In this document: positions 44,794-57,583 of the stretch, piece by piece
Position numbering within the stretch: the stretch's first letter is position 1
Layout: each line of letters begins with the position of its first letter
Assembly (NCBI GenBank): GCA_004802705.1
Contig: SGPL01000033.1
Coordinates: 50,039-114,038, forward strand
Direction: 5' to 3'
DNA from: Bondarzewia mesenterica
Lineage: Eukaryota > Basidiomycota > Agaricomycetes > Russulales > Bondarzewiaceae
DNA: 64,000 nt
Translations under genes and position numbers: made by a program
Notes under the pieces: generated by a model
What the model was told of the DNA's origin: nothing
The model's database searches: none
The model's input: only the letters and a program-made list of their open reading frames with translations

Positions 44794-47108
44794 GATCATG
44801 CTTGCGCCAATGGCATCGCGGTGGTTATATGTATAGCACCACATCGCAGCCATAACACACACACTGTGGACTGAGGGATGCAAGGATGTAAGCCAATGTG
44901 CCTTAGAGTACACAGGGGTCTTGGTTCTTTGCGTGTTTTTTTTCTCACCGTTCCGAGGCACTCTGTGTGGGGGAAAAGAACGGATTGCTCCATCCGGAAT
45001 AATGGCTCAGCTTCACATAAGTTAAGAATTGGCATGGCTTGCCCTTAGCTACGGCCGGACCAATGGTGATTTGATGATAATAATTTTTGCGTGGTGTGTC
45101 AATCCAAAAGCTAGTAAGGATTTCCGAAACAACGGATTCAAGGAGAAGAATTGACGGGTAGGCAGACCTTCATACCCGTAGAGCTCTCCGTCTTAGTCGC
45201 AAGAAGTTGACAGGAATCTGTCTGTATGTATACCAGCGACCCCCAAAAGGACTCTTCGAAATCGCCTTGAAACACGATGCAAGATGGATCTTGATGCCGC
45301 GCGGAGTTTGGGATAAAACAGAGTTCTGTCATGTCTCTAATGCTCAGCTGCGCTATCTTCTCGTGAAGGAGCCCCAATGTAGAAGCCACGGGACGATATG
45401 ACCAGAATTCAACCATTGCCTTACGCTCTACGCGTCGTATGCATCCCTAGAGTGAGGGGCCACGACATGCTTTTTGAATGCGTACCGTCAGTCTTACAGC
45501 ATGAATTTCAAGACTTGAAAATTTCGCGGTCGCAAACAAAGTTATACAATCGGATCACATCGGAGTTGAGGGGGAAGGAAACCCGACGATGTAGCGCACA
45601 GCTCCCCTAGATAACTCGCAGCAGAAATTGTTCGAAGCGGTTCAGAGATGGACTCGGCATCGGCGTAGCCGTTTGTATTCCCAAATGCATGTGAGGGCTC
45701 CTGAAGTACTGCTCTGCAACTGCGTCGGCTACGCCGATGCCATTCATCGGAATGCCGAATGGTTCTGATAAAAACCTATTCCTTACAATTTGGCACACGA
45801 AGACCAATTGTCAGCACCGCCCCCGTCCAATCATGAATGGTCTTGTCACTGATTGACATGAATTTCAAACTCGAGAACTCAAAATTGCGGCAGACGTGTC
45901 ACTTGGCGATGACTTGGAGACAAGATGAAGACCACTATCCGAGCGGAAATGACTTGCCTACTGCACCATGATGTCCAATAATCCGCTGCGGTACCCGAGT
46001 ACCCTCTGTCCATCAATAAACGCCCTTTGGAAGTCAGATATTGGGACTACAGCTCCCCAACGATGAACGACGGTCGTCAATACGTCATTCTTGTACGTGG
46101 TTAGGTAGGAAGGGAATTATGATGTCGACCATCCTTCGTTCAACTAGATCGAGAGCTTGGAGAGACAATGGTGAAGGCGAAGGGGATGGGCAGAATAGAA
46201 TTGAACACCTAAAGAGATGGGAGGCAACAAGCTTAGTCGAGGTCTCCATCGACCGATATCTTCGTCAACAGCCGTTGTTTCAGAATACGGCAAAAAGCGT
46301 CAGTCATCTGAATGCGTGGTGGAGAAAACGAGCGACCTTTCGGTGGACGATACAGGCAGCGCAAAATAAACCAGGATGGTGTTGATGTCCAACTCAAGAA
46401 TGTCTGTAGGGGCACAGCAATCAAGTTATACTGTAGGCAAGACAAAATGAATGCATGCACAGCTTCATGACAGTTTTAGGGTTCCATGTTGAGAGGGATA
46501 GATGCCTTGAATTCCGAGTCAGCTGGAGGATTTCAGAGGGTCGAAAGACTGTGCACCGGACCAGCTGTCGTAGGAGGTTTATCTCAGACGGACTGTACGT
46601 GCCCTTCGCCTATCATGAGTCGCAAGAGAAGAAAGAAGAGAAAAAAGGGTAATTGAATTCAATGTGGGTAGCATGCACAGCAGGGATGGGATGAGGAGTT
46701 GTTCCAGCTCAGCGTACATTGTTGGGGGGAGAGGTGATTTGGGGGTGGTTGGAGGCGTTGCCTGTTCCAGGTCGCTTTCGCGGAGCCAGAAACCAGGGCG
46801 AGGAAGGATAGTTATGTAAGTGTCACGAATGTAACGCGTGTGGCAAATTCGATCAACCTTACCCTTTCACCGACGGCGCTTGACAGGTACCAAATACAAA
46901 TGACAATACGTGGGTCTTTGAAATCAATCATCATAACAAGCAGTGAATGAAAAGATATAAAGTACAGTACAACTAACACTAGAGGCACAGCCAAACACGA
47001 AACATGGCCCTCAAAATAACAACATAGGATACGGATCCCTCGGGCGTTCTGATAGTCTTCGATCAGGACAGGCGCAAACTTACATGTGAAGAAGTACAGA
47101 CCACGAGA
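44794..47108. other. Gene-poor region with an inverted repeat
   Basis: About 2.3 kb before FAL1 without a supported gene. A perfect 16-bp inverted repeat at 45656-45741 is the main structured element. Frames at 45138-45416 and 46041-46385 are isolated and unrecognised. Confidence 0.45.
45656..45741. repeat. Inverted repeat with 16-bp arms
   Basis: The arms 45656-45671 (ggcatcggcgtagccg) and 45726-45741 are perfect reverse complements with a 54-base spacer. Possible hairpin, or remnant of a small inverted-repeat element. No target-site duplication is obvious. Confidence 0.6.
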
Positions 47109-48792
<1,684 letters not shown>

Positions 48793-48941
48793 GGTGGATG
48801 TAGTTGTAGTTGAAGTTGTGAGACAATCGAGTTGGTGCAAATGAAGAGAATGGTCGGAGTTTAAATCCCGCTTTCTCTCCCGCTCAAGCGGCGGCTCAAC
48901 CGCTTGTTTGCTTACCTCTCTCTCTCCCCGACGACGACGAC
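48793..48941. promoter_or_regulatory. Compact bidirectional promoter, FAL1/SF3A3
   Basis: Only 149 bases separate the two start codons, so promoter and both 5' UTRs must share this space. It contains pyrimidine-rich ctctctctctcc near the SF3A3 start. The shared location suggests coordinate expression of two RNA-processing genes, which is inference. Confidence 0.6.
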
Positions 48942-50818
48942 ATGGACTCCATCATCGAAGTGCAACGGCAGAATCACGAGGAGATTGAGCGCTTCGAGCG
49001 GGCACTCTATACCATCCTCTCTCGCCCTCAGCATGCTCACCAAACGCGACTGAAGAATGAGCACAAGGCCGCGCAGGTCCTCGACCGAGTTTCTTCGCGC
49101 ATCGCCAACTTGAACAACCTCTACCAGGACCAGGATGTTCGCAAGGCAGAAATGGAGTCTCTCTCTGCACCAAATCGGCAGAACGACCTGTCAGAATTTT
49201 ACTCGAGGTTGGGAAAAATTCAGGAGCACCACAACAAGTATCCTGATGCTGGTGCAGATGGGTTTGAACTCGAGTTGGCCGCGTTCCTTCACGAGGTCGC
49301 GCCCGAAGATATGGACGAGGGCTATGTGGAAGAAGATTGTATGTGCTCTTAATCTTTATATTCCCTGTAGCGAACTTTCGTTATGTTTGTTTCCAGCTAT
49401 CGCCATGCTGTTCTCAGGCGAGGAAGCATACGGCAAATACCTCGATCTGTACACAAATCATACTACATACAACAACCTCAAGAAGATTGACAAGCGGTTG
49501 GGATATCTTCAGTATCTCGACGTCCTGATTCTAGCACAATCAGGTCCTGTACATCGTGAACTCTCGAAGGACACAAGGTTGACAAAAGATTACGAATTGT
49601 AGGTTCTAATTGTTTTTCTCCTCGCATTTGCTCATTCATCTTTTCGCAGGTATATTCGCTCTCTGCACACCTACCTCATGTCGTTCATTCATCGGACGCA
49701 GCCGCTTGTAGATGTAGACTCAAGACAAAGAGCGGTAGAGGCAGATTTCGATAAAAAATGGGAAGCAGGGGAAATAGAAGGCTGGTTGGAAACCAACCAG
49801 AGAAGTGCCCAAGTTAATGGGAACGGTAGCTCAGAGGGGATATGGTGTTCTGCCTGTACGTACCTCTCTCATAATTCGAATGAGATCTCTCTCACCGTTG
49901 TTACAACGAGCAGGCCAGAAGATGTACTCGAAGCAAACCGTCTACGATGCCCACTTAACGTCTAAAAAGCACATCAAAGCTACCACTAAACAAGCCGCAA
50001 GCTCACCCCCGCCCGCCAACCCTAATGGTCCTCCTTCTACCTCGACACCTCTCTCCGAACCCTCTACATCCAACATGAACAAACACTTTATTGCCGCCCG
50101 CCTCACACACCTCACTACAGCCCTCCTCGCAGACCTCGTCCCTATCCTCAACGATACCAAATCCAACGTCGAACGTCGCTTTTCACTCACTGCGCGCGAG
50201 CGTGAACAAGAACTGCTCGAGCAACTACAACCACCGCCTCCTTCGTCCAATAACAAGGATGGTGATGCTGGCGCGGAAGAGGAAGAGGAAGAAGAACGGA
50301 TATATAACCCGCTCAAACTGCCACTGGGCTGGGACGGCAAGCCGATTCCTTATTGGCTTTACAAATTGCATGGACTGGGTGTGGAATATCGGTGCGAGAT
50401 ATGCTCGGACCACGTATATATGGGCCGGTAAGTCCAGTGTTTCTCAATTAGTTTTCTTCCGTGAGGATATTAACTTTCGACACTATCCGTGTAGGAAAAA
50501 CTTTGACCGACATTTCCAAGAGTCCCGGCATGCCTTCGGCATGCGTGCCCTAGGCCTTCCCAACACAAAGCATTTCCACGAAATCACGCGCATAGAAGAC
50601 GCCTTATCTCGTACGTCTTCCCATTTTCCCCCTCCTTTTGTTCAAACCCGATTTTTGTGTACTGACGGTGGACCTGACCGACAGTCGCGGAGAAGTTGAA
50701 GCAGGAAGGTCGACACGAGATCTTCGAGCAGGAGACAATGGAGGAATTGGAAGACGAGGAGGGCAACGTGTACAACCGCAAGACGTACGAGGACTTGAAG
50801 AAACAAGGTCTCATTTAA
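48942..50818 (+). CDS. sf3a3: Splicing factor 3A subunit 3 (SF3A3, Prp9/SAP61)
   Basis: Six exons: 48942-49338, 49397-49598, 49650-49855, 49914-50427, 50495-50610, 50685-50818 (522 aa). The N-terminal helices read [20 protein letters not shown], later [17 protein letters not shown] and [18 protein letters not shown]. An internal zinc finger [18 protein letters not shown] is followed by SKKHIK. After a Pro/Ser and Glu-rich insert comes [20 protein letters not shown], and a second finger around [19 protein letters not shown]. The C-terminus is [17 protein letters not shown]. This is the complete SAP61 order. SF3a joins U2 snRNP to form the pre-spliceosome. The acidic insert makes it slightly longer than human SF3A3 (501 aa). 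Confidence 0.95.
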
Positions 50819-51033
50819 CATTGCTCGGGCCTTCTGTTGATCGATCCTTGTCTCGTTGCTTATTTGTTGTATCTATCTCTTGTCGCATATTTTATGATGG
50901 TCCGACTGGGGGCGCCAACGAAAATTCGGATGTAGGCCTCAACGGCACATCCAACTACCAAGCACTTGGCATTGATTAGGTGATTGCTGATGAGAGTCTA
51001 TAAGTGCATGACGGTACGATCAAGTTCCACGCA

Positions 51034-54000
51034 TTAGCTACTGGTCTTTGGTCTGGGTGGTGGTGGTGGTGGTGGTGGTGGTTTTCGTGCGGCAGCTGCC
51101 GCTACCGTTGTGGTGTTCGATGGCAAGGGAATCATAGGTGTTTGTAGTGCGAGGGCATTATTGAATAACTCCTCATCCGAAGACGACGGGGATGCTGAAA
51201 GTGGCGAGTCATATGATACATCGTCGAATGGGTTTGTCGATCCGTTTTCACTCGACATGAGTTCATCGGACACGGGAACAACACCGTTCGGATGATCTGA
51301 TGGAAAGCGGATACGTGGATTAATATGTTAACCAGCTTTGAGAGGCAATTGACGCACCCGGGGTATTCCACCATGCCTGATCTTCGGAACTTGGTGGAGG
51401 GACTACGCACAGAGACAACGTTCAATGTAACACGCAAGAAAAAAGGGTGACAGGACTCACGTTCACCTACGACAGCGGAGAACGTCAACTCAGCGAGCTT
51501 CTCATCCAGCGTTTGTCCAGGAACAGTTGACGTCACGTTGTCCAGCAGCAGATGAGATAGAGCTGCACGTTTTGCGGTATCGATTACATGTACTGTTGCA
51601 CGGAATACAGCGTACACTTAGAGTGTAAAGGGCGGAAGGGGGGGGAATAAATCGGTGGACGGAAACGAATGATGCAACGATTTTTTGAAGCTTACCAGGT
51701 CTATGGTCAGAACCGCGGAGTTCTGCCCTTGAATAAGCTGATAAGTCCAATGTACTTCCCCTGAACAATATCCGATCTTTCCTCACAGTCAGTCAAGTCA
51801 TCACAGAGTACCGGATATGGGGTATGATTATCACCCACCGGTCCACGCAGGTATTCGCAACTTCTCGCTCGTATCGTAATTTTCGGTGCCCACATCATAC
51901 CGGTACGTGGGCCTGAAGAGGATCGGGCCTTCTTCATATCCGGCGAAGGAAGCACGTTCGTCCATTGCTTGTTTCAGCTAAAAAAAACGTCACAGGCTGG
52001 CCAAAGGCAGAGCAGGGATGGATGAGCTTGCCTGATCGGCCGCAAGTAGGGCGTCAAGGTTATCTTGGGCGACCAAAGTCCTGACGGCGGTATTGTCAAG
52101 GTCAATGCGGTAATTCGTGTCTGCAAGCCATATGACGTTGCTGGGGCGGATATTAAAGGTCAGTAGATGCGTCACCCGAACGGGAAGGGAACAGGAGGGG
52201 TGGTGAGAACATACTCATGGCTATCGATGGTTTTCCCCCGCAGGAAGTGTAGGCCACTGATTATCGTCCTGTAATCTGCATTCCGCTCGTCGACATTATG
52301 GTGGCCGGCCGCGAGGTGCGCAGTCAAGAAGCAAAAGCTGGTATCGTGGTAATCGAGACGGATGCCAACTGCCCCCTTGTTGCCCGACATACCACGAAGC
52401 CCAGTCTGCAATTGGGTCAGAAGATGAAACAAGCACCCGTTCCCCGCGACATTTACCTTGCGCGTGGTCGCTTCGACACTGCGGATAATTGCTGTTAATT
52501 CCGCTTTGACGACGACAATCAGAGCGGTCCCGACCAGCTAAGTTTCGGACATACGACGGTCACGATGAATGAGATGTCTAAATTCTAATAAATAGCGGCA
52601 TTCACCTGTTCACTTCGCAAAAGAACGTAATCGCATTTCTTGTTGGGCCGTCGATCGAGGGTATCGAGTATGCGTGTTTCCCACATCCGTCTGACGAAAG
52701 TTAAGTCAATCTGATTGGGATAGCCATTTCTCAAGAGGTAAATTCTCACTTTTTTCTCAGGGTCAGTCTGCACAATTTGCTGGGCCGTCAGAGGGACGAT
52801 CTCTTGGAAGCCCAAAACGAACATGTCCGGGCTTGCACGTTGTCAGCACAAAGTGAGAAGGAACCCTCAAACATTGAACCCTTACTCAGGGACATCTATT
52901 GATGTAGATTTAGGCACACCATGAGTTGGGGGGCAAGTCATGAGGGCATCAAGACACTTACTTGCTCTCGGAAATAACCACGGAAGTAGAGATTCTGATG
53001 GAGGCTGCGATAGCGCTGGTAAACGTCATAAAGACGCCTGATATCCGAGCTTGAGACTGACCCTGCCGTTCAAATTCCAGGTGCCAACGAAGATTGTACA
53101 CGACTTCGTGGAAGAATATTCCGCGAGACTGAAAGACACGGTGGTTGATAGAAGTTTTCGCTCGAGGATGTATAAACTCACCGTTGTTCTAGAGCCACAC
53201 GTACTGAATCATGGATAGGGTCGAATATAGTTACCTGCCGCTGAAGGCTAAGGTTACCCTGTCTCAGATAAGATTAGACTCATAGCTGGCTCGACGGAGG
53301 CGAACACAAGGCGCGCACCAAGAACATGTCTATTGCCACCTGCTTTCCCTTGTCCTGGAAGTTGTTGATGTACGCTCTAGAAACACTCTTCGTCGCATCG
53401 GAGAGAACACCTAGTTCGGGACTAGCTAGAGCGAAAAATAATGCCACACACAGAAGTTTTTTACGCACCCGCCAAAGTACGCTTCCCACTGCGCGTAAAA
53501 ACTCGTGTTCAGCGCCCCCGTCCCGGCGTAAATCCGGGACAGCGCGTCGCCGTTCTCGGCCCATAGCTCCCGATGGTAAGACCAGAGGGAATTAGAGTGC
53601 ACCCACTCGCGGCGTACAAGAAGAAGATACTGCTCTAAGGTCGTCCGTGACAGGATGTCCTGCACAAAATTTGTGCGGTCCAGGCTTTCGAGAGAATATG
53701 AGTACCTTGACGGAACGAAATATGTGCTCTGAAATACACGCACCAATCCAGACAGTTCGTCCGGAACACGCCCTTCTGCTCTGTAATGATTTCGTCCGTC
53801 GCGGAATCACACATCGTGAATCCGAAACGGTCGATATTATCCGACACGCTGTCCAACCGTCTGACAGCAGAGAGGAAGGATCAGAAATGAATCGCCGTCA
53901 CACATCTACTCGCAGAACGTCTGACCTCAAATCCCGCACAACGCTATCGTGCCCACCGATCCGTACCGCATTATGAAAGTCAAAGTGTGTAATCCCAATG

Positions 54001-55403
54001 TCTTCCCCCCATACGCTCTTGGCCATCTGAAGGTGTCTTGCATATGCCGCGGTCAGGCTCGCCTCATGGTCCTTGCTCCCGAGCAAGTTTATGGCATTGA
54101 CGGCACCGTATTCTTCCGTGAGCTGGGCAAAGTGCCTCTCGAACGCAGGCTGCGAAGCATGAGGGCGTGTTATCTGGATGCGTTGACCGAACGTCTGCAA
54201 TCCCTGCTGTTCCCAGAATACTGCACGCAAGGTTCGCGGGCTTTTGAGATATTGATATTTATTGAACGAAATAAATACATACAGGGAACACTGCCGCGAA
54301 CTTGTACATAACTGAAGCAGTTTTGATCTGTGCTCAGGATGGTCTCGGTCTGGGAATAACCTGAGCCTGAGCACAAATCACTGGATCGTGATAATAAAGA
54401 CTCACCTCCACAAAATTGGCGCAATTGCCATCGTCGTCTACGCCTCGAGTGTTAAAACGCGTCCCTGCGCGCTTCCACCCAAGACGCGATATTAGACATG
54501 CAGTGGCAACGGTCGGCGTACCATCCGTTGGAGGAGCAGGAAGAGCGACAGTAAACACTCCTACATAACCTTGAATAGCAAGAACCTAGGAAGATGTCGT
54601 TTGCACAACTCAACGGAGACGACGATCAGTACTCACAATAAATTGGCACAGATCCAATTCCTCGCGTTCCTGGGGATCCAGACGTTCTCGAAAGTCAAGC
54701 AGACTTCTCACGATATACTCGTTCCACACAAAACGCTCATCAAATGCACCCACATCTCCCTTTCCCTTCCCTTCCTTCATCAACCGCGACGGAAGCCGCG
54801 ACGAGATATCCCAATGCGGGCCTAGAGCATAGTAGAAAGACCCTGAAGAGAGAATCTTCGTGAGTGGGAGGCAAGGGTGTTCGAGAAGCATAGGCTGAGC
54901 GGGAGAGTTGGATTGATAATTCATGGACATCAAGTCGGCCTGGTCCGCATAGGATGGGCTCGGAAGGGCGTCTCCGATGCCGGAGAAGTCGTCCCATGTT
55001 GAGGACGTCAAGCTGTAGAAGATCACTTCGTGAATTTTGGACACAGACTCTGGGAACGAGGCGGAAGGGCGTGAATTCCCCATGTTAGAGGCGGACGTTA
55101 TGACAGCGAGGAACATGTCTTCAAGCAAGGGTAATTCAGCTGAAATGTTGAAACTTGGGATGAAGATCGAATACCTCTCCCGACGGATATGAGGCCGAGA
55201 CATCCCTTGACTACACGACTCGTCAGCCGCACAGCGTTCGACAAGTCGACTTCATCCTTTGAGAGGAATTCTACAACAGCCTGAGAGGGATTAATCTCGG
55301 CAGCACGAAAAACCAGTGCTCTCCGCGGACTTCCGTGACTTTCTTCTTGAGAGCTGATGACTAGGAGGAGAGTACGAGGATTTTCCTTCAGATAGAGGTG
55401 CAT
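51034..55403 (-). CDS. Synaptojanin-type Sac1/inositol polyphosphate 5-phosphatase
   Basis: Twenty-one exons from 55403 down: 55403-55175, 55118-54637, 54585-54406, 54349-54283, 54220-53926, 53860-53744, 53684-53469, 53410-53319, 53258-53182, 53128-53058, 53015-52962, 52895-52886, 52831-52606, 52537-52457, 52405-52215, 52140-52032, 51977-51839, 51776-51696, 51616-51461, 51402-51358, 51296-51034 (about 1059 aa). The Sac domain has RTNCLDCLDRTN (Cys454, Arg460). [58 protein letters not shown] and SDHRP mark the 5-phosphatase domain. A Pro-rich tail ends the protein. Such enzymes turn over PI4P and PI(4,5)P2 in endocytosis. Exon 7 has one extra T (A run 53497-53501) that breaks the frame, and 52691-52749 looks like an intron but is in frame only if kept. 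One GC donor is at 52031. Confidence 0.88.
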
Positions 55404-56139
55404 GATCTTGTCATGAAATGAAAGTGCAAGAAATTTGAAATCTGACAGAAGGTCAATGAACGAAGGTATGAATGGCCCCGGGCTGGAGTGGACTACTTTG
55501 TTGGAGGAGTGTCTGCACCACTTTGTGATGTGAACTGGTGCGAAGATGAACAGCTGAGAAGGAAGATATGGGTTGTCCTACACAGGTCCTACTAGATTCG
55601 TATAAGATGCGAGGCGAAATCACAAGTGTACCAGAGGAAAGTTCACCTCGGACGAACAAGCTGTGGCAAAATGTTACCTGTCTCCACGTACCTGATCTTG
55701 TTTCTCTTCGACAAAGAATTGCCCAGATGATGGAGATGTCGAGGACGTACTACAAATGTCTAGTAGCGATCCCGGGGCGGGTAATGAGGTATTGGTGTAG
55801 AACCGGTGTTACAGTCAAGATTGACCACTCATAAGCACAGTGTACGTTTCGACGTGTGGCTGGTGGTTTCAATGGGAAAGATAGCGAGGTGTTGAAGCAC
55901 TTGTGAAGGTTATGTGAAGCGCAGTGCGCACCGATTGTTACAATGACCCGCACTGGCAATATGGTAACCCAAATTGGGAGTTGTGTTGAGTGGAGGCTGA
56001 GATACTTAACTACATATAATATGAGGCGTTAAGTACTTATGTACACGCGGATTGCCAACCCGCAACAGCTTGCCACTACCATGTCTCCGGTAGGTCGTGT
56101 AACTTCGGCAATACCCTACCAGTTCTCCACGGCCATTTT
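55404..56139. other. Intergenic region upstream of the synaptojanin-type gene
   Basis: Short frames on both strands (55453-55659 minus, 55568-55834 plus) have no recognisable features. It contains the promoter of the phosphatase gene. Confidence 0.45.
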
Positions 56140-56399
56140 ACCCGTCGACGCTCTTGCAGACACTCTCCGCCAACATTGAGTCGGCGTCGACGTCCATGTG
56201 TTCATTGAAATGGTCAACCGGTCCTCAAAGCACGCTGTTTCCTCCGGTGCGCCCACTGCCGCCCTTTCCTCCGACTTGGGCTTCAGAAGCGCAGAAAAGA
56301 GATACGCGAAGGTGAGAATGTCCTGCCTTCGCACTCTGATTCACTGACTGACTGACTTTCCGAGTCGTCTGTGTCGGACGCGACTCGCGAAAAGCGCCG

Positions 56400-56900
56400 C
56401 AAGTTGCTCGCCGCTACTCGTGCTGCTTCCAATAATACAGTGCCCAACCCCTTCTGTTGATTGTTGCGCGGGTAGCTCTGAGAACCTGCAGTTCATTCAT
56501 GCGACTAGAGTCGTCATTTCGGAGAGCGATGGTGAGGAAATCAAGGATGTTTTCGACGAGCGGTGCTTGTGGGATACCGGCGCACAGATTACTATGATTC
56601 CCGAGAGTCACCTTAGCCAAGCCGTCAAAGGAGGTTCCCTTACTGAGGGATCTCTATGGATGGACATTTGTGAGCTTTTTTGTATACCCCGGCCCTTGCT
56701 ATCCATGCATTTCGTTTCATGCCTCAATCATGGATTTTCCGGTACTCAAGGACCGAGAATCTCGTCTACTATCGGCTATCGACCCCAGCTTCCAAATAAT
56801 GCCTGAGCTCATCGAGTATTTGTCAAGTCCGAAATGCATGGTTGACAGAACAGAACACCGTTTATTGGTACAATGTCGTGTGTAACGTCTTAACTCCTGA
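56400..56900 (+). pseudogene. Retropepsin-like (DTGAQ) relic, probably transposon-derived
   Basis: A plus-strand frame contains CLWDTGAQITMIPESHL, the DTG active-site triad and flanks of an aspartic protease of the retroelement type, preceded by VVISESDGEEIKDVFDE. A frame change follows, giving FPVLKDRESRLLSAIDPSF. Upstream pieces (VSDATREKRRKLLAATRAAS) end in a stop. There is no start, integrase or reverse transcriptase nearby. It is best read as a broken fragment of an LTR retroelement, or of a domesticated protease gene. Confidence 0.45.
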
Positions 56901-57583
56901 AATTCTGTGTGGAACTCATACCACTCTAGGTTAGCTCGCTACTTCGATCCTGTGGATGAAACTGCGACGCAGTTCTCATGATGACTTCCTCACACCGACG
57001 CCGAGGCCGAGGCCGTGTACTCGTATTCTGTTGCAAGTCCTGTGACGTTGTAATGCACCCCAGTACGAAATTGAAGACCGTTGTCTTCTCATTCCGAGCA
57101 CTTACGCGGGTCAGCACCACCAATTCCTGACAGTTGTGGTCCGTTCGACCAGATATTAGTTGATAGTAGGTTCTTCAGAATCACTGTATGCATTTAAATT
57201 ACGAAGAAGAAATAAAAACTACAAATCTGTTCGAAGACGTCTCATCGGACAGAGCAGGCGGTGACGGCTCTGGAATGGAACGATGAGCGTCGACAATGCA
57301 TAGTACAGTGTAGACCCATTCCTTGTTCCACAACTTTGCCCCATGCATTCTCAGTCAGAATCTATCAGTTTTTACCCAAAATAAATACTTATCGCATAAT
57401 TTAAGTACATCCTGTCCTCAAATGCGAAGGTCCTCAAGAGACGCGGCGCGCTGCAACGATGATCTAGTCCACACTACACACTTCCTACATTCATACACAT
57501 GCGCGCACATCTTTGCTTTAAATTCATCTCTAGGCATCTATCATCCACACCTTTCCTTCGAATCCACGTATCTCTAAATTACA
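56901..57583. other. Intergenic region
   Basis: AT-rich in part (57180-57400), no supported gene. It holds the promoter of the downstream lysine-rich protein gene. Confidence 0.45.
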
